Notes: generated by a model not told the origin, from the letters alone. DNA of 64,000 bases from Nocardia cyriacigeorgica (GCF_010858045.1 NZ_JAAGVC010000011.1:24909-88908); one strand, 5' to 3'. Numbered from the stretch's first letter, positions 45,843 through 56,686 are shown. Numbers and translations are program-made.

Positions 45843-46246
45843 CCGGCCGCCCTTTCCCGGCTGGTGACCACCCGGACGTCGGCGAAGGCGTGCGGGATCG
45901 GCGCGGACGGTTTGTGCACGACCACTTCGACCGCGTCGATCCGCGGATCGCCCGCCAGCACCGCATCGGCGATCTCGGCGACCACGGTCTCGATCAGATC
46001 GCGTGGCGGGCCGGCGACGATGCTCACCGCCAGATCGGCCAGCGCGCCGTAGTCGACGGTGTCGACCAGATCATCGGAGGCCGCCGCGGCGGTGAAATCG
46101 ACCCATACCGTCAGGTCGACCACGAACTCCTGGCCGTCGCGTTTCTCATGGTCGAACACGCCGTGATGGCCGAAGACGCGCAGCCCGCGCAGCTCGATGC
46201 GATCACGCGCACGCCGCGACGGCGCCCCGCCTGCGGGCTCGTTCAC
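45839..46246 (-). CDS. folB: dihydroneopterin aldolase
   Basis: 135 aa, third enzyme of the folate branch from [33 protein letters not shown] is split by the catalytic region typical of the T-fold aldolase, and [15 protein letters not shown] and a C-terminal [15 protein letters not shown] follow. Overlaps folP and folK by four bases each. Confidence 0.94.
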   Translation of the reverse strand: MNEPAGGAPSRRARDRIELRGLRVFGHHGVFDHEKRDGQEFVVDLTVWVDFTAAAASDDLVDTVDYGALADLAVSIVAGPPRDLIETVVAEIADAVLAGDPRIDAVEVVVHKPSAPIPHAFADVRVVTSRERAAG

Positions 46247-47121
46247 CGCACCACTCCCGTCGCGGCCGCCGCGCGCTGCCAGGCATCGGTGACCGCGATG
46301 GCGTCGAGGGAGGCGCGCACATCGTGCACCCGCACACCCCAGGCGCCGTGCAGGGCGGCCAGCGCCGAGATGGTGGCCGTCGCGGTCTCGCGGCCGTCGG
46401 GCGGGCGCGGGCCGGACTCGTCGGCGAGCAGCGAGCCCAGAAAACGCTTACGCGAGGCGCCGATCAGCACGGGGAATCCATCGGCCACGAACTGCGGCAG
46501 CGCACCGAGCAGGGCCCAATTGTGTGCGGCGTTCTTGGCGAAACCGAGGCCGGGATCCAGGATCAGCCGGGCGGGATCCACCCCGGCGGCAACGGCGCGG
46601 CGCACCTGGGTGTCCAGTTCGGCGCGCACCTCGGCGACCACGTCGTCGTAGTGGTCGGCGGGACCGGTGTGCCGGTAGTCGGCGTCGGCCCGCCAATGCA
46701 TGAGGATCCACGGAACATCCGCACCGGCCACGAACTTCACCATGTCGGCGTCGGCGCGGCCACCGGAGACATCGTTGACCACCGAGGCCCCCGCCGCGAT
46801 GGCCGCCTCGGCGACCCGGGCACGCATGGTGTCGACGCTGACCGGCACACCGGCGGCGACGAGGCCGCGGATCACCGGGACCACCCGCCCCGATTCGGTC
46901 TCGGCGTCGACCCGGATCGCCCCCGGCCTGGTCGACTCGCCACCGACGTCGATGATGTCGGCGCCGGCTTCGAACAGTTCGATACCGTGCCGCACGGCCA
47001 GTTCGGGATCGAGGTAGCGGCCGCCGTCGGAGAACGAATCGGCGGTCACGTTCACCACGCCCATCACCACGCAGGAACGTCCGGCGCGCGGCCGGACCCC
47101 TGGCTGCGGTGCGTGGCTCAC
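46243..47121 (-). CDS. folP: dihydropteroate synthase
   Basis: 292-aa TIM-barrel enzyme and sulfonamide target, joining dihydropterin pyrophosphate and p-aminobenzoate. [32 protein letters not shown] and [10 protein letters not shown] are the conserved loops, and GASRKRFLG the pterin-binding Lys/Arg. GTG 47121 overlaps the folE stop (GTGA); an open frame to 47241 lies inside folE. Confidence 0.95.
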   Translation of the reverse strand: MSHAPQPGVRPRAGRSCVVMGVVNVTADSFSDGGRYLDPELAVRHGIELFEAGADIIDVGGESTRPGAIRVDAETESGRVVPVIRGLVAAGVPVSVDTMRARVAEAAIAAGASVVNDVSGGRADADMVKFVAGADVPWILMHWRADADYRHTGPADHYDDVVAEVRAELDTQVRRAVAAGVDPARLILDPGLGFAKNAAHNWALLGALPQFVADGFPVLIGASRKRFLGSLLADESGPRPPDGRETATATISALAALHGAWGVRVHDVRASLDAIAVTDAWQRAAAATGVVR

Positions 47122-47801
47122 TTGCGCAGAATCAGATCGAGCGCCTCGGCGCGCGAGGCGGCGTTGGTCTGCAACAGCCCGCGCACCGCCGACGTGGTGG
47201 TGCTCGCGCCCGGTTTGCGGATGCCGCGCATGGCCATGCACAGATGCTCGGCCTCCACCACCACGATCGCACCGCGCGGATCCAGCTTGCGCATGACGGC
47301 GTCGGCGATCTGGCTGGTCAGCCGCTCCTGCACCTGCGGACGCTTGGCGTACAGGTCGACCAGCCGGGCCAGCTTGGACAGGCCGGTCACCCGGCCGTGC
47401 GTGCCGGGGATGTAGCCGACGTGCGCCACACCGTGGAACGAGACCAGGTGGTGTTCGCAGGTGGAGTACAGCGGAATGTCGCGCACCAGCACCAGCTCCT
47501 GGTGCTCCTCGTCGAAGGTCGTATTGAGCACGGCGTCCGGCTCGAGGTAGAGCCCGGCGAACATCTCCCGGTACGCCCTGGCCACGCGGGCCGGGGTGTC
47601 GATCAGGCCGGGCCGGTCCGGGTCCTCGCCGACGGCGATCAGCAGCTCCCGGATCGCGGCCTCGGCGCGCGGCTGATCGAAGGGCTTGCCCGTGTGCAGC
47701 GCGATGAGCTCGGAATCGCTCAATTCCGGGCCCGGGTCATCGAGCACCGGCCGAGCGGACACGGTGGGAGCTTGGCCGTTGCTGTGATCGTTGGCCGACA
47801 A
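47118..47801 (-). CDS. folE: GTP cyclohydrolase I
   Basis: 227 aa; converts GTP to dihydroneopterin triphosphate, first step of folate synthesis. Zinc ligands are in [13 protein letters not shown] and the later Cys in [34 protein letters not shown] is diagnostic. A ~35-residue polar N-terminal extension precedes the core. It lies 72 bp downstream of ftsH. Confidence 0.96.
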   Translation of the reverse strand: MSANDHSNGQAPTVSARPVLDDPGPELSDSELIALHTGKPFDQPRAEAAIRELLIAVGEDPDRPGLIDTPARVARAYREMFAGLYLEPDAVLNTTFDEEHQELVLVRDIPLYSTCEHHLVSFHGVAHVGYIPGTHGRVTGLSKLARLVDLYAKRPQVQERLTSQIADAVMRKLDPRGAIVVVEAEHLCMAMRGIRKPGASTTTSAVRGLLQTNAASRAEALDLILRK

Positions 47802-47873
47802 TCGAGGACACCTCCAAATCTCAGGGTGCGGGCGCAGCGCCCGGCCCCGAGGATCGAGCGTAATCGGCGCTGG

Positions 47874-50258
47874 TCAACCCCTGCCGTTCGGTCCGTCCCA
47901 GTCCCGATTGCCGCCCTCGGGACCGGGGTTGTCGGGGTACGTGCCCCGATCGTCGTAACCGCCGCGGTCGTCGTAACCGCGTTCGGGCTGGTAGCCGTGC
48001 CTGGGCCGGCCCTCGCCGGGCTCGGGCCAGGCACCGAAACCACGGTCGCCGGACTGCTCCTGCGGCTCGTCACGCGGTGGCCAGCCGGGCGCCGACCAGC
48101 CGGCGGGAGCGCCGTAATCGGGACGCGAACCGTGCGTGGGGCCGGGGCGCTGATAGCCGGGGTGCTGCGGCATCGGATAGCCGGCCGGCGGCTGGGCCGG
48201 GCGGCCGTGCTGCGGTTGCGGCTGGTAGCCGCCCGCGGGCGGGTACCCGTTGGCCGGCGCGGGCTCGCGGGCAGCGGTCGCCGCGGCGGGCAGCGACGGC
48301 GCCACCGGCTCCGGCGGCCACGGCTCGCCGCGCTCGGCGGCCAGCTCGCCCGGGGTCTTGACCGGCGGCTTGTCCGAGGGCACGCGATCGCCGAAATCGT
48401 TGAACGCGGTGATCCGCGGCCGCTTCTCGACCGCGGCGAGGATCTGCTCGAGATCCTTGCGGTGCAGCGTCTCGCGTTCGAGCAGCGCGGTGGCCAGATC
48501 GTCGAGGACATCGCGGTAATCGTTGAGGATCGACCACGCCTCGGTGTGCGCGGCCTCGATCAGGTTGCGCACCTCCTCGTCGATGGCGCCCGCGACCTCG
48601 TGCGAGTAATCCGAGGCCTGGCCCATCGAGCGGCCGAGGAACGGATCGCCCGCCTCCTGGCCGTAGCGCACCGCGCCGAGGCGCGCGCTCATGCCGTATT
48701 CGGTGACCATCGCGCGGGCGATCTTGGTGGCCTGATCGATATCGGAGGACGCGCCCGTGGTCGGCTCGTGGAACACCAGCTCCTCGGCCGCACGGCCGCC
48801 CATCGCCATCACCAGGCGGGCGATCATCTCCGAGCGGGTCATCAGGCCCTTGTCGTCCTCCGGCACCGTCATCGCGTGACCGCCGGTGCGGCCGCGGGCC
48901 AGGATGGTGACCTTGTAGACCGGCTCGATATCGGGCATCGCCCAGGCCGCGAGGGTATGGCCGCCCTCGTGGTAGGCGGTGATCTTCTTCTCGTGCTCGC
49001 TGATGATGCGGCTCTTGCGGCGCGGACCGCCGATCACCCGGTCGACCGATTCCTCGAGCGATTCACCGGTGATCATCGAGCCGTTCTCGCGGGCGGTGAG
49101 CAGCGCGGCCTCGTTGATGACGTTGGCCAGATCGGCGCCGGACATACCGACGGTGCGCTTGGCCAGCCCGTCCAGATCGGCATCCGGGGAGATCGGCTTG
49201 CCCTGCGAATGCACCCGCAGGATGGCGCGACGGCCGGCCAGGTCGGGGTTGCCGACCGGGATCTGGCGGTCGAAGCGGCCCGGGCGCAGCAGCGCCGGGT
49301 CGAGGATGTCGGGCCGGTTGGTGGCCGCGATCAGGATGATGCCGGTGCGATCGCCGAAGCCGTCCATCTCGACCAGCAGCTGGTTGAGGGTCTGCTCGCG
49401 CTCGTCGTGGCCACCGCCGAGGCCCGCGCCGCGCTGACGGCCGACCGCGTCGATCTCGTCGACGAAGATGATGCACGGGCTGTTCTGCTTGGCCTGCTCG
49501 AACAGGTCGCGCACGCGGGAGGCGCCGACACCGACGAACATCTCGACGAAGTCGGAACCGGAGATGGTGAAGAACGGCACCCCGGCCTCGCCCGCGACCG
49601 CGCGCGCCAGCAGCGTCTTACCGGTGCCGGGCGGGCCGTAGAGCAGCACGCCCTTGGGGATCTTCGCGCCGAGCGCCTGGTAGCGCACCGGGTTCTGCAG
49701 GAAGTCTTTGATCTCGTAGAGCTCTTCGACGGCCTCGTCGGCGCCGGCCACATCGGCGAAGGTGGTCTTCGGCATGTCCTTGGACAGCTGTTTGGCCTTC
49801 GATTTCCCGAAGCCCATCATGCCGCCGCGACCACCGCCCTGCATCCGCGACATCACGAAGATGAACAGGCCGAGCAGAATGATCATCGGCAGCACGAACA
49901 GCAGGATCTGGGTGAGCCAGCTGTCCTGTTTGACCACCGTGTTGTACGGGGCGCCGGACTTCTGCACCGCGTCGAAGATCTGCGCGGCGGTCTGGCTGCC
50001 ACCCGGGTACTTGGCGATGATCTTGGTCTCGCCGCTGGTGGCCTCGTTGCCGTTGTTCAGCTCGATCCGCAGCTGCTGCTCACGGTCGTCGATCTGAACG
50101 TTCTTGACGTTGCCCTGTTCCTGGAGCTGGCTCAACGCCACCGAGGTGTCGACGTTCTTCCAGCCGCGCGTGTCGTTGCCGAAATAGCTGAACAGATAGA
50201 TCACGAGCAGAATGCCCGAGACTATCGCCAGGGTGCGAAACACAGTCTTGCGGTTCAT
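47874..50258 (-). CDS. ftsH: ATP-dependent zinc metalloprotease FtsH
   Basis: 794-aa membrane AAA+ protease. Transmembrane helices at about 5-25 and 117-138 frame an extracytoplasmic domain; Walker A GPPGTGKT at 208-215, the pore loop and second region of homology follow; the zinc site HEGGH is at 430-434. After about residue 640 a ~150-residue Pro/Gly/Tyr/Gln/Asp-rich tail is disordered. Heads the folE-folP-folB-folK run, as Rv3610c does. Confidence 0.96.
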   Translation of the reverse strand: MNRKTVFRTLAIVSGILLVIYLFSYFGNDTRGWKNVDTSVALSQLQEQGNVKNVQIDDREQQLRIELNNGNEATSGETKIIAKYPGGSQTAAQIFDAVQKSGAPYNTVVKQDSWLTQILLFVLPMIILLGLFIFVMSRMQGGGRGGMMGFGKSKAKQLSKDMPKTTFADVAGADEAVEELYEIKDFLQNPVRYQALGAKIPKGVLLYGPPGTGKTLLARAVAGEAGVPFFTISGSDFVEMFVGVGASRVRDLFEQAKQNSPCIIFVDEIDAVGRQRGAGLGGGHDEREQTLNQLLVEMDGFGDRTGIILIAATNRPDILDPALLRPGRFDRQIPVGNPDLAGRRAILRVHSQGKPISPDADLDGLAKRTVGMSGADLANVINEAALLTARENGSMITGESLEESVDRVIGGPRRKSRIISEHEKKITAYHEGGHTLAAWAMPDIEPVYKVTILARGRTGGHAMTVPEDDKGLMTRSEMIARLVMAMGGRAAEELVFHEPTTGASSDIDQATKIARAMVTEYGMSARLGAVRYGQEAGDPFLGRSMGQASDYSHEVAGAIDEEVRNLIEAAHTEAWSILNDYRDVLDDLATALLERETLHRKDLEQILAAVEKRPRITAFNDFGDRVPSDKPPVKTPGELAAERGEPWPPEPVAPSLPAAATAAREPAPANGYPPAGGYQPQPQHGRPAQPPAGYPMPQHPGYQRPGPTHGSRPDYGAPAGWSAPGWPPRDEPQEQSGDRGFGAWPEPGEGRPRHGYQPERGYDDRGGYDDRGTYPDNPGPEGGNRDWDGPNGRG

Positions 50259-50548
50259 AGAGCGTCGGCCGGGCGGCCAGTCCTTTCCGGTGTCTCCGGT
50301 TTTTGCCTAGCGATGCGAACGGATGCGGACATGCCACGTTACCGCGTACGGTCTATCCGATACATCGCGCAGTTCGGCCGGTGATGGGAGTTCAACAGGT
50401 AAACGGCCGGACAACGCCCGTGGTTCCCGATCTCTCCGGCCTGGTTTGTGCCGAGTGGTCACAATCATGGCATGTTCGGCCTATCGTGAGCGACGGCACA
50501 GTGCGGTGCCCCGCCGAGAGCACCCCAACCACATTGAGCGCAGGGGGT

Positions 50549-51493
50549 ATGGACATAGTCGAGCTACGGACACCCACAGCGATAGTGCGCCACGGCCGGG
50601 GGCGGCTGATCGTCCTACGACCCGGCACCGACGGCGAGCGCGTGCTCGACGTCCCGGTGACCGACCTGCTCAAGGTCCGCCTGAACCGGCGCGCCGACGA
50701 CGCGGTCGTCATCGAGATCTACCTCCGATATCCCACCCCCGTCCTCACCGGTGTGCCCGCGGACCGCACGCCGCTGCCGGTGTTGATCGCCGAGCACGAC
50801 GTGCCCGCCGCGGTCGAGATCGTCGACCGGATCAACGATCAGATCCTGGATTTCCAGCGCATCGATGTCGCGGCGCCGGATCTGACCCCGCCGGCTCCGG
50901 AATGGAATTCCGGCGGCCCCGTCCGCGCCGATGTGGAGCGCGCGGTGCGCCGGATGGCGCCGCGCAAGGAAGCGAAATCCGCGATCAACGCCCTGCACCG
51001 GCTGGCCTCGGCCGATGAATACGTGCTGGAAACGGCGCTGGCCGTCGCCCATCCCCCGGCCGGGCACGGTCAGGGGCTACTGGCCGCCACCACCCAGCGA
51101 TTGCTGTTCATCTCCCTCGGCAACGGCGAGCGGTACGCCCACGAACTGGCCATCGCCGCCATCATGTGGGCGCGCAGCACCGACGGCACGGCGAGCGCGC
51201 CGGGCGAGATCGGTACCCTGCGCACCGATACCGGCATCGACGTGCACGACGGCAATCAGACGCTGCATTTCACCGGGCTCGATCGGGCCGACACCCAACG
51301 CGTCACCTGCGCGGTGAACTTCGCGATCCGGCTGGAATCGGCCGACGGCGTGGCCGGGCCCGCCGATCCCGGCACCGCCCAGCTGTACGCGGAGTGGGAG
51401 CTGCTGGTGGAGCGGCATTCGCTCGGCATGGTCGACGACACGCAATTCCAGCGGTACGGGCGCGGCATCCTGCGGTCGCTGCCCGGGGTGTAG
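50549..51493 (+). CDS. unknown protein with PH-like N-terminal domain
   Basis: About 314 aa from ATG 50549 (AGGGGG upstream; GTG 50487 also possible). It has two similar beta-rich halves: residues ~1-110 (VELRTPTAIVRHGRGRL...) and ~165-270 (LLAATTQRLLFISLGNGERYAHELAI), the latter like a bacterial PH domain, and a C-terminal helical stretch ending in a short-linker motif (LGMVDDTQFQRYGRGIL) resembling SHOCT. No signal peptide or transmembrane helix. Function unknown; divergent from ftsH. Confidence 0.65.
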   Translation: MDIVELRTPTAIVRHGRGRLIVLRPGTDGERVLDVPVTDLLKVRLNRRADDAVVIEIYLRYPTPVLTGVPADRTPLPVLIAEHDVPAAVEIVDRINDQILDFQRIDVAAPDLTPPAPEWNSGGPVRADVERAVRRMAPRKEAKSAINALHRLASADEYVLETALAVAHPPAGHGQGLLAATTQRLLFISLGNGERYAHELAIAAIMWARSTDGTASAPGEIGTLRTDTGIDVHDGNQTLHFTGLDRADTQRVTCAVNFAIRLESADGVAGPADPGTAQLYAEWELLVERHSLGMVDDTQFQRYGRGILRSLPGV

Positions 51494-51506
51494 CCAGCCG
51501 ATCGCA

Positions 51507-51534
51507 CGCGGGCCCGAATGCGATCGGGCCCGCG
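51507..51534. terminator. bidirectional hairpin between convergent genes
   Basis: CGCGGGCCCGA (51507-51517) and TCGGGCCCGCG (51524-51534) are perfect 11-base arms with a six-base loop, centred between the unknown gene and the DUF1266 gene. Confidence 0.75.
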
Positions 51535-51542
51535 GCGATGCC

Positions 51543-52358
51543 TCAGTTCAGGCCGATGCGCCGCCACGGGCTCGTCGGGCGGGTCCACAACCGCAGCAGC
51601 TCCATCCTGCGGTCGACGCCGCCGTCCTTGAGCACGGCCAGATCCTCGGTGGCCTGCCAGTAGGTCCAGCCGGTCAGGTAGGCATCGCCGAATTGCCGCC
51701 AGTTGCGGTAGCGCCGCCGCGCCAGCGGCAGGGCCCGCGCCAGGTAGCTCCAGGCGATATCGGCGTCCAGATAGCCCGCGGTGAACGCCATCCGCGCGAC
51801 CGCGACCACCCGCGCCAGATCCCAGGCGTAGATATCGCCGGGCAGCGGGCGCGAAAGATGCTCGGTGAAACCGATCTTGATGGCCTGGGACCAGATGTCG
51901 TAATCGCGGACCAGCGCCTCCGGATTGTCCATCCCCCGAAACGATCCGACCTGACGCAGGAAGGCGCGGTGCCGGTCGGCGCGCTCCCCGAAACGGTCGC
52001 GTTCACTGGCATTGATGGATGCCATCACCAGTGGATGCACCAGCGCGTACAGCGGCGCGTGCATGCCGTCGAGCAGCTGTTCCATCGATGCGCGCGCCTC
52101 GGTGCCGTCGGTGATGCCCCAGGCGCCGGTGAGGGTGTCGATGGCCAGTTCGCGGCGATCGCCGAGTGGGTGCTCGCGCTCGGGGCCGAGCAGCAGCTCG
52201 TCGTGGAAGGCGTCCCAGCGGGCGGAATAGAACGCACCGAGGGCCAGCGCGCGCAGTTGATCGTCGGTGATCTGCGCACCGGACCAGTGGTCGTCCTCGC
52301 GCTGATCGAGCTCCTCGTACGGGAATGTTGTCAACGTCGGTAGACCGCGGGCAGGCAT
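51543..52358 (-). CDS. DUF1266 family protein
   Basis: 271 aa, soluble, matching DUF1266: an N-terminal segment LRALALGAFYSARWDAFH, a middle DTLTGAWGI and the C-terminal YAWDLARVVAVARMAFTAGYLD and SYLARALPLARRRYRNWRQFGDAYLTG. Such proteins occur in polymorphic toxin and secretion loci but also as lone genes; no toxin neighbours are seen here. Function unknown. Confidence 0.8.
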   Translation of the reverse strand: MPARGLPTLTTFPYEELDQREDDHWSGAQITDDQLRALALGAFYSARWDAFHDELLLGPEREHPLGDRRELAIDTLTGAWGITDGTEARASMEQLLDGMHAPLYALVHPLVMASINASERDRFGERADRHRAFLRQVGSFRGMDNPEALVRDYDIWSQAIKIGFTEHLSRPLPGDIYAWDLARVVAVARMAFTAGYLDADIAWSYLARALPLARRRYRNWRQFGDAYLTGWTYWQATEDLAVLKDGGVDRRMELLRLWTRPTSPWRRIGLN

Positions 52359-52478
52359 AGGGCGAGTCTAGGTGCCCGGGACCTCTCGGTGGCCGGTTCA
52401 CCGAGCGCGTTCAAAGGTTTTTCACATCTTCGAATTCTTGGCCTGCCGAGCGCGGCGCCGGAGGGCTAATGTGCATTC

Positions 52479-52739
52479 ATGTGTAGAAACATCACCGTCT
52501 TGCGTGGTCTGGAGCCTGCCGCTACCGAGCAGGAAATCTATGCCGCCGCATTGCAATACGTGCGCAAGGTCGGTGGCTTGACCGGCCTGAGCTCCACCAC
52601 CAAACCGGCGGTCGACAAGGCCGTCGCCGCGATCGCCGCCGCGACCACCCAATTACTCGCCGAACTACCCGACCGCCGGGTGCCGCCGAGCACCGAACCG
52701 CCGCTGCGCCGCATCGCCGCCCGCGAAGCCCAGGCGTAG
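52479..52739 (+). CDS. DUF2277 family protein
   Basis: 86 aa beginning MCRNITVLRGLEPAATEQEI, the fixed start of DUF2277, followed by an amphipathic helical region that ends in a basic patch. The conserved Cys2 and Arg3 are present. It resembles small DNA-binding helical proteins, but no function is established. Stands alone between convergent and divergent neighbours. Confidence 0.85.
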   Translation: MCRNITVLRGLEPAATEQEIYAAALQYVRKVGGLTGLSSTTKPAVDKAVAAIAAATTQLLAELPDRRVPPSTEPPLRRIAAREAQA

Positions 52740-52757
52740 TGGTTCAGGCGTAGTGGC

Positions 52758-54083
52758 TCAGGCGTTGTCGCCGGGTAGTACGTCCTGACCGTAGGCGGCG
52801 ACGCAGGCGAGGGCGGTCTGCAACGGCAGCGCGCGCTCGTCGATGCGATGGCCGAGTAGTTCCTCGATCCGCTGGATCCGATAGCGGACGGTGTTCTTGT
52901 GTACACCGAGTAGTTTCGCCGCGGCCTCCGGGCTGTGCTGGCTGCGCAGGTACGCGCGCAGCGTCTCGCGCAGCCGGGCCGAGCCCGCGTCGCGGCGGGC
53001 CAGTGCCCGCAACTCGCGCGCGATCAGCGCGCGCATGGCCGTCTCGTCGACGCCGGCCAGATACGCGATCTCCACCTCGCGGTAGGCCGTGATCCTCGGC
53101 CCGTTCGCCGGGCCGCGTTCGGCGACGTGGCGGGCCGCCATCGCCTCGTCATGGCTGCGCCGGAAACCGGCCACTCGCTCGCCCGGGACCCCGAGCGCGA
53201 TCCGCACCGGCGCCTCGACCAGGTGCGCGAGCCCGTCCACTTCCGTGATCCGGTCCGGCGCACCGTCCAGCCCGATCCAGGCCCACATCCCGCTCGCGCC
53301 CGAGGCGACAGTGAGCACGCGGTTGCTGCCGAGCTCGGCGGCCAGCCTGGCACAGACCCGATCGAGCACACCGCTCATCTCGCTGTCGGCGCCGGCTTCG
53401 GCGGGCTCGTCGGCCCACAGCACCACACCGAGATGCTGCTGGTTGAGCCGGTAGCCGAGCCGGGTCGAGGCCTGCTCGAGATCGACGTCGTCGCCGGCCA
53501 GCAGGGCCCGCACGGTTTCGGTGCGGCGATTGAGGGCAGCGCGCAGGACGCGTTCGCGCTCCTCGAGATAGGTCTCGGTCAGCGTCTCCACCGATGCGCC
53601 CACCCATTGCGTGGCCCGCTCGAACATCCGCATCATCACCACGCGTTCGATCGGATAGGGCGTGCGCCGCTGGTCCAGCGCCTCGGTGAAGTAATCGAGC
53701 ACCGCGGCCAGTCCCGCGTGGTAGGTGCGCAGCAGCATCTTCAGCTCGAATCCGCGGCGGGCGAGCGTTTTGGCGAAGGCGTGCGCCTCGTGCGGCAGCA
53801 CCGGCTCGATCGTGTCGCTGGTGAGCCCGCTCAGCACCACCCTGGCATGGGCGCGGGTGCTGGCCGCGAGATCGCGGCGCATATCCCGGTCGGCGAGTTC
53901 GGGGATGCGGGCGACGATGGCGTTGTCGAGCCGGGCGACCACCTGATCCAGGGTTTCGCTGCGCAACGTCTCGTAGACGAATTCGGCCAGCCAGTACCGG
54001 ACCTGCTCATTGGTCGGAGCCGGACCACCGGCGGCGGGCTGTTCGAGCGGGACCGGGCCAGCGGGCGGAACCGGGTTCGTCAT
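52758..54083 (-). CDS. PucR/CdaR-type transcriptional regulator
   Basis: 441 aa. An N-terminal helical sensory region (residues ~30-170), a central GGDEF-like degenerate domain (~180-320) and a C-terminal PucR helix-turn-helix (AAKLLGVHKNTVRYRIQRIE). ATG 54083 has AGGTGG upstream. It is divergent from an aldehyde dehydrogenase-SDR operon and is probably its activator; related proteins respond to small metabolites. Confidence 0.85.
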   Translation of the reverse strand: MTNPVPPAGPVPLEQPAAGGPAPTNEQVRYWLAEFVYETLRSETLDQVVARLDNAIVARIPELADRDMRRDLAASTRAHARVVLSGLTSDTIEPVLPHEAHAFAKTLARRGFELKMLLRTYHAGLAAVLDYFTEALDQRRTPYPIERVVMMRMFERATQWVGASVETLTETYLEERERVLRAALNRRTETVRALLAGDDVDLEQASTRLGYRLNQQHLGVVLWADEPAEAGADSEMSGVLDRVCARLAAELGSNRVLTVASGASGMWAWIGLDGAPDRITEVDGLAHLVEAPVRIALGVPGERVAGFRRSHDEAMAARHVAERGPANGPRITAYREVEIAYLAGVDETAMRALIARELRALARRDAGSARLRETLRAYLRSQHSPEAAAKLLGVHKNTVRYRIQRIEELLGHRIDERALPLQTALACVAAYGQDVLPGDNA

Positions 54084-54193
54084 CGGCCACCTCATGAACT
54101 TCGAGTTGTATCGAGAGCACAAAACCCTCTCGCCTCGCTTGACAAACGAAGCCAAGAATGTCGGCGTCGATTGTGCCACGATCATAGTTCGTG

Positions 54194-54211
54194 AGCTGCT
54201 TCACAGCAGCT
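54194..54211. promoter_or_regulatory. inverted repeat upstream of the aldehyde dehydrogenase
   Basis: AGCTGCT (54194-54200) and AGCAGCT (54205-54211) are perfect arms with a four-base spacer, 36 bp before the aldehyde dehydrogenase start. It is a candidate binding site for the divergent PucR-type regulator or a leader hairpin. Confidence 0.35.
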
Positions 54212-54247
54212 GAGCACAGCCAGAGCCACGACGTAGTGGGAGAGACC

Positions 54248-55852
54248 GTGACCGACACCGAATCCGCCCGACCGACGAAACGAACGACGACGCGCAAGAA
54301 ACCGGCCGCGCCCGGCGTGATCGAGGTGCGCAATCCGGCCACCGGCGAGGTCGTCGGCACAGTGCCCGAGGTCTCGGCCGACGATGTCGCCGCCAAGGTC
54401 CGTGAGCTGCGCCTGTACCAGCCGGAGTGGGAGGCCATCGGCCCCGAGGGCCGCAAGGAATGGTTGCTGAAGCTGCAGGACTGGCTCATCGACAACACCG
54501 AGCACCTGGCCGACGTACTGCAATCGGAGACCGGCAAGCCGCGGGTGGACGCGCTCATCGACCCCGCCTTCTCGGTCGATCTGACCGGCTACTACGCCCG
54601 GCGCGCGGCGAAGTTCCTCGCCGATGAGAACCCGTCACCGCACAGCCCGCTGGCGCGCACCAAGAAGCTGACGGTCGCGTTCAAGCCGTATCCGGTGGTC
54701 GGCGTGATCACGCCGTGGAACTTCCCGCTGGCCATGCCGGTGGTCGACGTCATCCCCGCGCTCGCCGCCGGCGCCGCGGTGATCCTCAAGCCCTCCGAGG
54801 TGACCCCGCTTTCGGCGGTCGAGCTGGCACGCGGCTGGGCCGAGATCGGCGCGCCGCCCGTCCTCGCAGTGGTGACCGGAGCGGGCGCGACCGGTGCCGC
54901 GGTGGTGGACAACGCCGACTACATCCAGTTCACCGGTTCCACGGCCACCGGCCGCAAGATCGCCGCGGCCTGCGTCGAGCGGCTGATCCCCTACAGCCTC
55001 GAACTCGGCGGGAAGGATCCGGCCATCGTGCTGGCCGACGCCGATATCGATCGGGCCGCGCACGGCATCGCCTTCGGCGGCATGTTCAACGCGGGCCAGG
55101 TGTGCATCTCGGTGGAGCGGGTCTACGTCGAGGCGCCGGTCTACGACGAATTCGTCGCCAAACTCACCGCCGATGTCGCCGCACTGCGCCAGGGCATCGA
55201 TGGCCGCACGCCGAATCACGACGTGGGCGCGCTGGCCAACGAGAACCAGGTGAACATCGTGCAGCGGCATGTGGACGAGGCCGTCGCGGCCGGCGCGAAG
55301 GTGACCACGGGCGGCAAACGCACCGGGGTCGGCACCTTCTTCGAGCCCACGGTGCTCGTCGACGTCGACCACTCGATGTCGTGCGTCGCCGAGGAGACCT
55401 TCGGCCCGACGCTGCCGGTCATGAAGGTGGCCGACGAAGCCGAAGCGATCCGGCTGGCCAACGACTCCATCTACGGCCTGTCCGCCTCGGTGTGGACCGG
55501 CGACAAAGATCGTGGTGAGCGGGTGGCGCGGCAACTGTCGGCAGGCGCAGTGAACATCAACGATGTCTTCTCCAACATGTTCAGCTTCGCGCTGCCGATG
55601 GGCGGCTGGGAGAAGTCGGGCGTCGGCGCACGCTGGGGCGGGCCGAACGGTGTGCGCAAATACTGCCGCGCGCAGGCGATCACCAAACCGATCCTGCCCA
55701 CGCAGGAAAAGGAACTGATCTGGTTCCCGTATCAGGTACCCAAGATCCTGTTCGCGCTCGGCGCGATGCGGGCGGCGGGTGCGCGCGGTCTGCGCCGGCT
55801 CGATGTGCCGGCGCTGCTGCGACTCAAGGGCGATTCGAAGGGTGCGGAGTAA
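54248..55852 (+). CDS. NAD(P)-dependent aldehyde dehydrogenase (succinate-semialdehyde type)
   Basis: 534 aa. Catalytic Glu in LELGGKDPAIVL and Cys in FNAGQVCIS; the cofactor loop FTGSTATGRKIA and TPWNFPLAMP are typical. A basic N-terminal stretch (TKRTTTRKKPAAPG) and a ~45-residue C-terminal extension make it longer than usual (about 480-500). GTG 54248 has GGGAGAG upstream. It is directly followed by an SDR, so the pair may oxidise an alcohol or ketone through the aldehyde; substrate unknown. Confidence 0.88.
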   Translation: MTDTESARPTKRTTTRKKPAAPGVIEVRNPATGEVVGTVPEVSADDVAAKVRELRLYQPEWEAIGPEGRKEWLLKLQDWLIDNTEHLADVLQSETGKPRVDALIDPAFSVDLTGYYARRAAKFLADENPSPHSPLARTKKLTVAFKPYPVVGVITPWNFPLAMPVVDVIPALAAGAAVILKPSEVTPLSAVELARGWAEIGAPPVLAVVTGAGATGAAVVDNADYIQFTGSTATGRKIAAACVERLIPYSLELGGKDPAIVLADADIDRAAHGIAFGGMFNAGQVCISVERVYVEAPVYDEFVAKLTADVAALRQGIDGRTPNHDVGALANENQVNIVQRHVDEAVAAGAKVTTGGKRTGVGTFFEPTVLVDVDHSMSCVAEETFGPTLPVMKVADEAEAIRLANDSIYGLSASVWTGDKDRGERVARQLSAGAVNINDVFSNMFSFALPMGGWEKSGVGARWGGPNGVRKYCRAQAITKPILPTQEKELIWFPYQVPKILFALGAMRAAGARGLRRLDVPALLRLKGDSKGAE

Positions 55853-56686
55853 ATGGCAGACGCGATGAAGATTCGCGGCAAGGTCGTCGTCATCACCGGT
55901 GGCGCGCGCGGCATCGGGCTGGCGACAGCGACGGCGTTGCAGGCCCTCGGGGCCAAGATCGCCATCGGCGACATCGATGAGGTGACGGTCAAGGAGTCGG
56001 GCAGCAGCCGCGACTTCGAGGTGTACGGCCGCTTGGACGTCACCGATCCGGCCTCGTTCGAGGCCTTCCTCGACGAGGTGGAGCGCACCCTCGGCCCGAT
56101 CGATGTGCTGATCAACAACGCCGGCATCATGCCCACCGGCAAGTTCGCCGACGAGCCGGATCAGGTGACCCGCCGCATCCTCGACATCAACGTCTACGGC
56201 GTGATCCTCGGTTCGAAGCTGGCGCTGGCGCGGATGCTGCCGCGGCGCAGCGGGCACATCATCAATATCGCCTCGCTGGCCGGTGAGACCCACATTCCGG
56301 GTCTGGCCACCTACAACGCCAGCAAGCACGCGGTGCTCGGATTCACCGATACGCTGCGCGAGGAGTACCGGGGCACGGGTGTCAGCTTCTCCTCGGTGCT
56401 GCCGACGTTGACCAAGACCGAACTCGGCTCCGGGGTCAGCACGCCGAAGATTCTGCGCCCGGCCGAGCCGGAGGAGATCGCCGATGCCATCGCGGAGCTG
56501 ATCGCTGCGCCGAAGTCGAAGGTCAGGGTCACCGCCGTGGCCGGTGCGATCGCCCAGGTGGTCAATCTGCTGCCGGAATCCTGGGGCGATGGGCTGGCGC
56601 GGGCGCTGGGTTCCAACCGCGCCTTCCTCGATGACGTCGATACCGCGCAGCGCAAGGCCTACGAGGAACGCGCGCGCAACGTCTGA
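55853..56686 (+). CDS. short-chain dehydrogenase/reductase
   Basis: 277-aa classical SDR: cofactor motif GGARGIGL, NNAG, catalytic Ser region NIASLAGE and YxxxK in TYNASKHA. The absence of a basic residue after strand 2 and IGDIDEV suggests NAD(H) preference. Its ATG immediately follows the dehydrogenase stop. The C-terminal region (KAYEERARN end) extends slightly. Substrate unknown. Confidence 0.9.
   Translation: MADAMKIRGKVVVITGGARGIGLATATALQALGAKIAIGDIDEVTVKESGSSRDFEVYGRLDVTDPASFEAFLDEVERTLGPIDVLINNAGIMPTGKFADEPDQVTRRILDINVYGVILGSKLALARMLPRRSGHIINIASLAGETHIPGLATYNASKHAVLGFTDTLREEYRGTGVSFSSVLPTLTKTELGSGVSTPKILRPAEPEEIADAIAELIAAPKSKVRVTAVAGAIAQVVNLLPESWGDGLARALGSNRAFLDDVDTAQRKAYEERARNV

Noticed and set aside
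47109..50384. Very long plus-strand open frame (about 1091 codons) opposite ftsH and folE
   Set aside because: It is antisense to two clear genes; such frames arise from the high-GC codon bias of the coding strand. No domain or start signal is visible.
51543..52358. DUF1266 gene as part of a polymorphic toxin-immunity locus
   Set aside because: No large toxin, repeat region, secretion motif or immunity-like neighbour is present.
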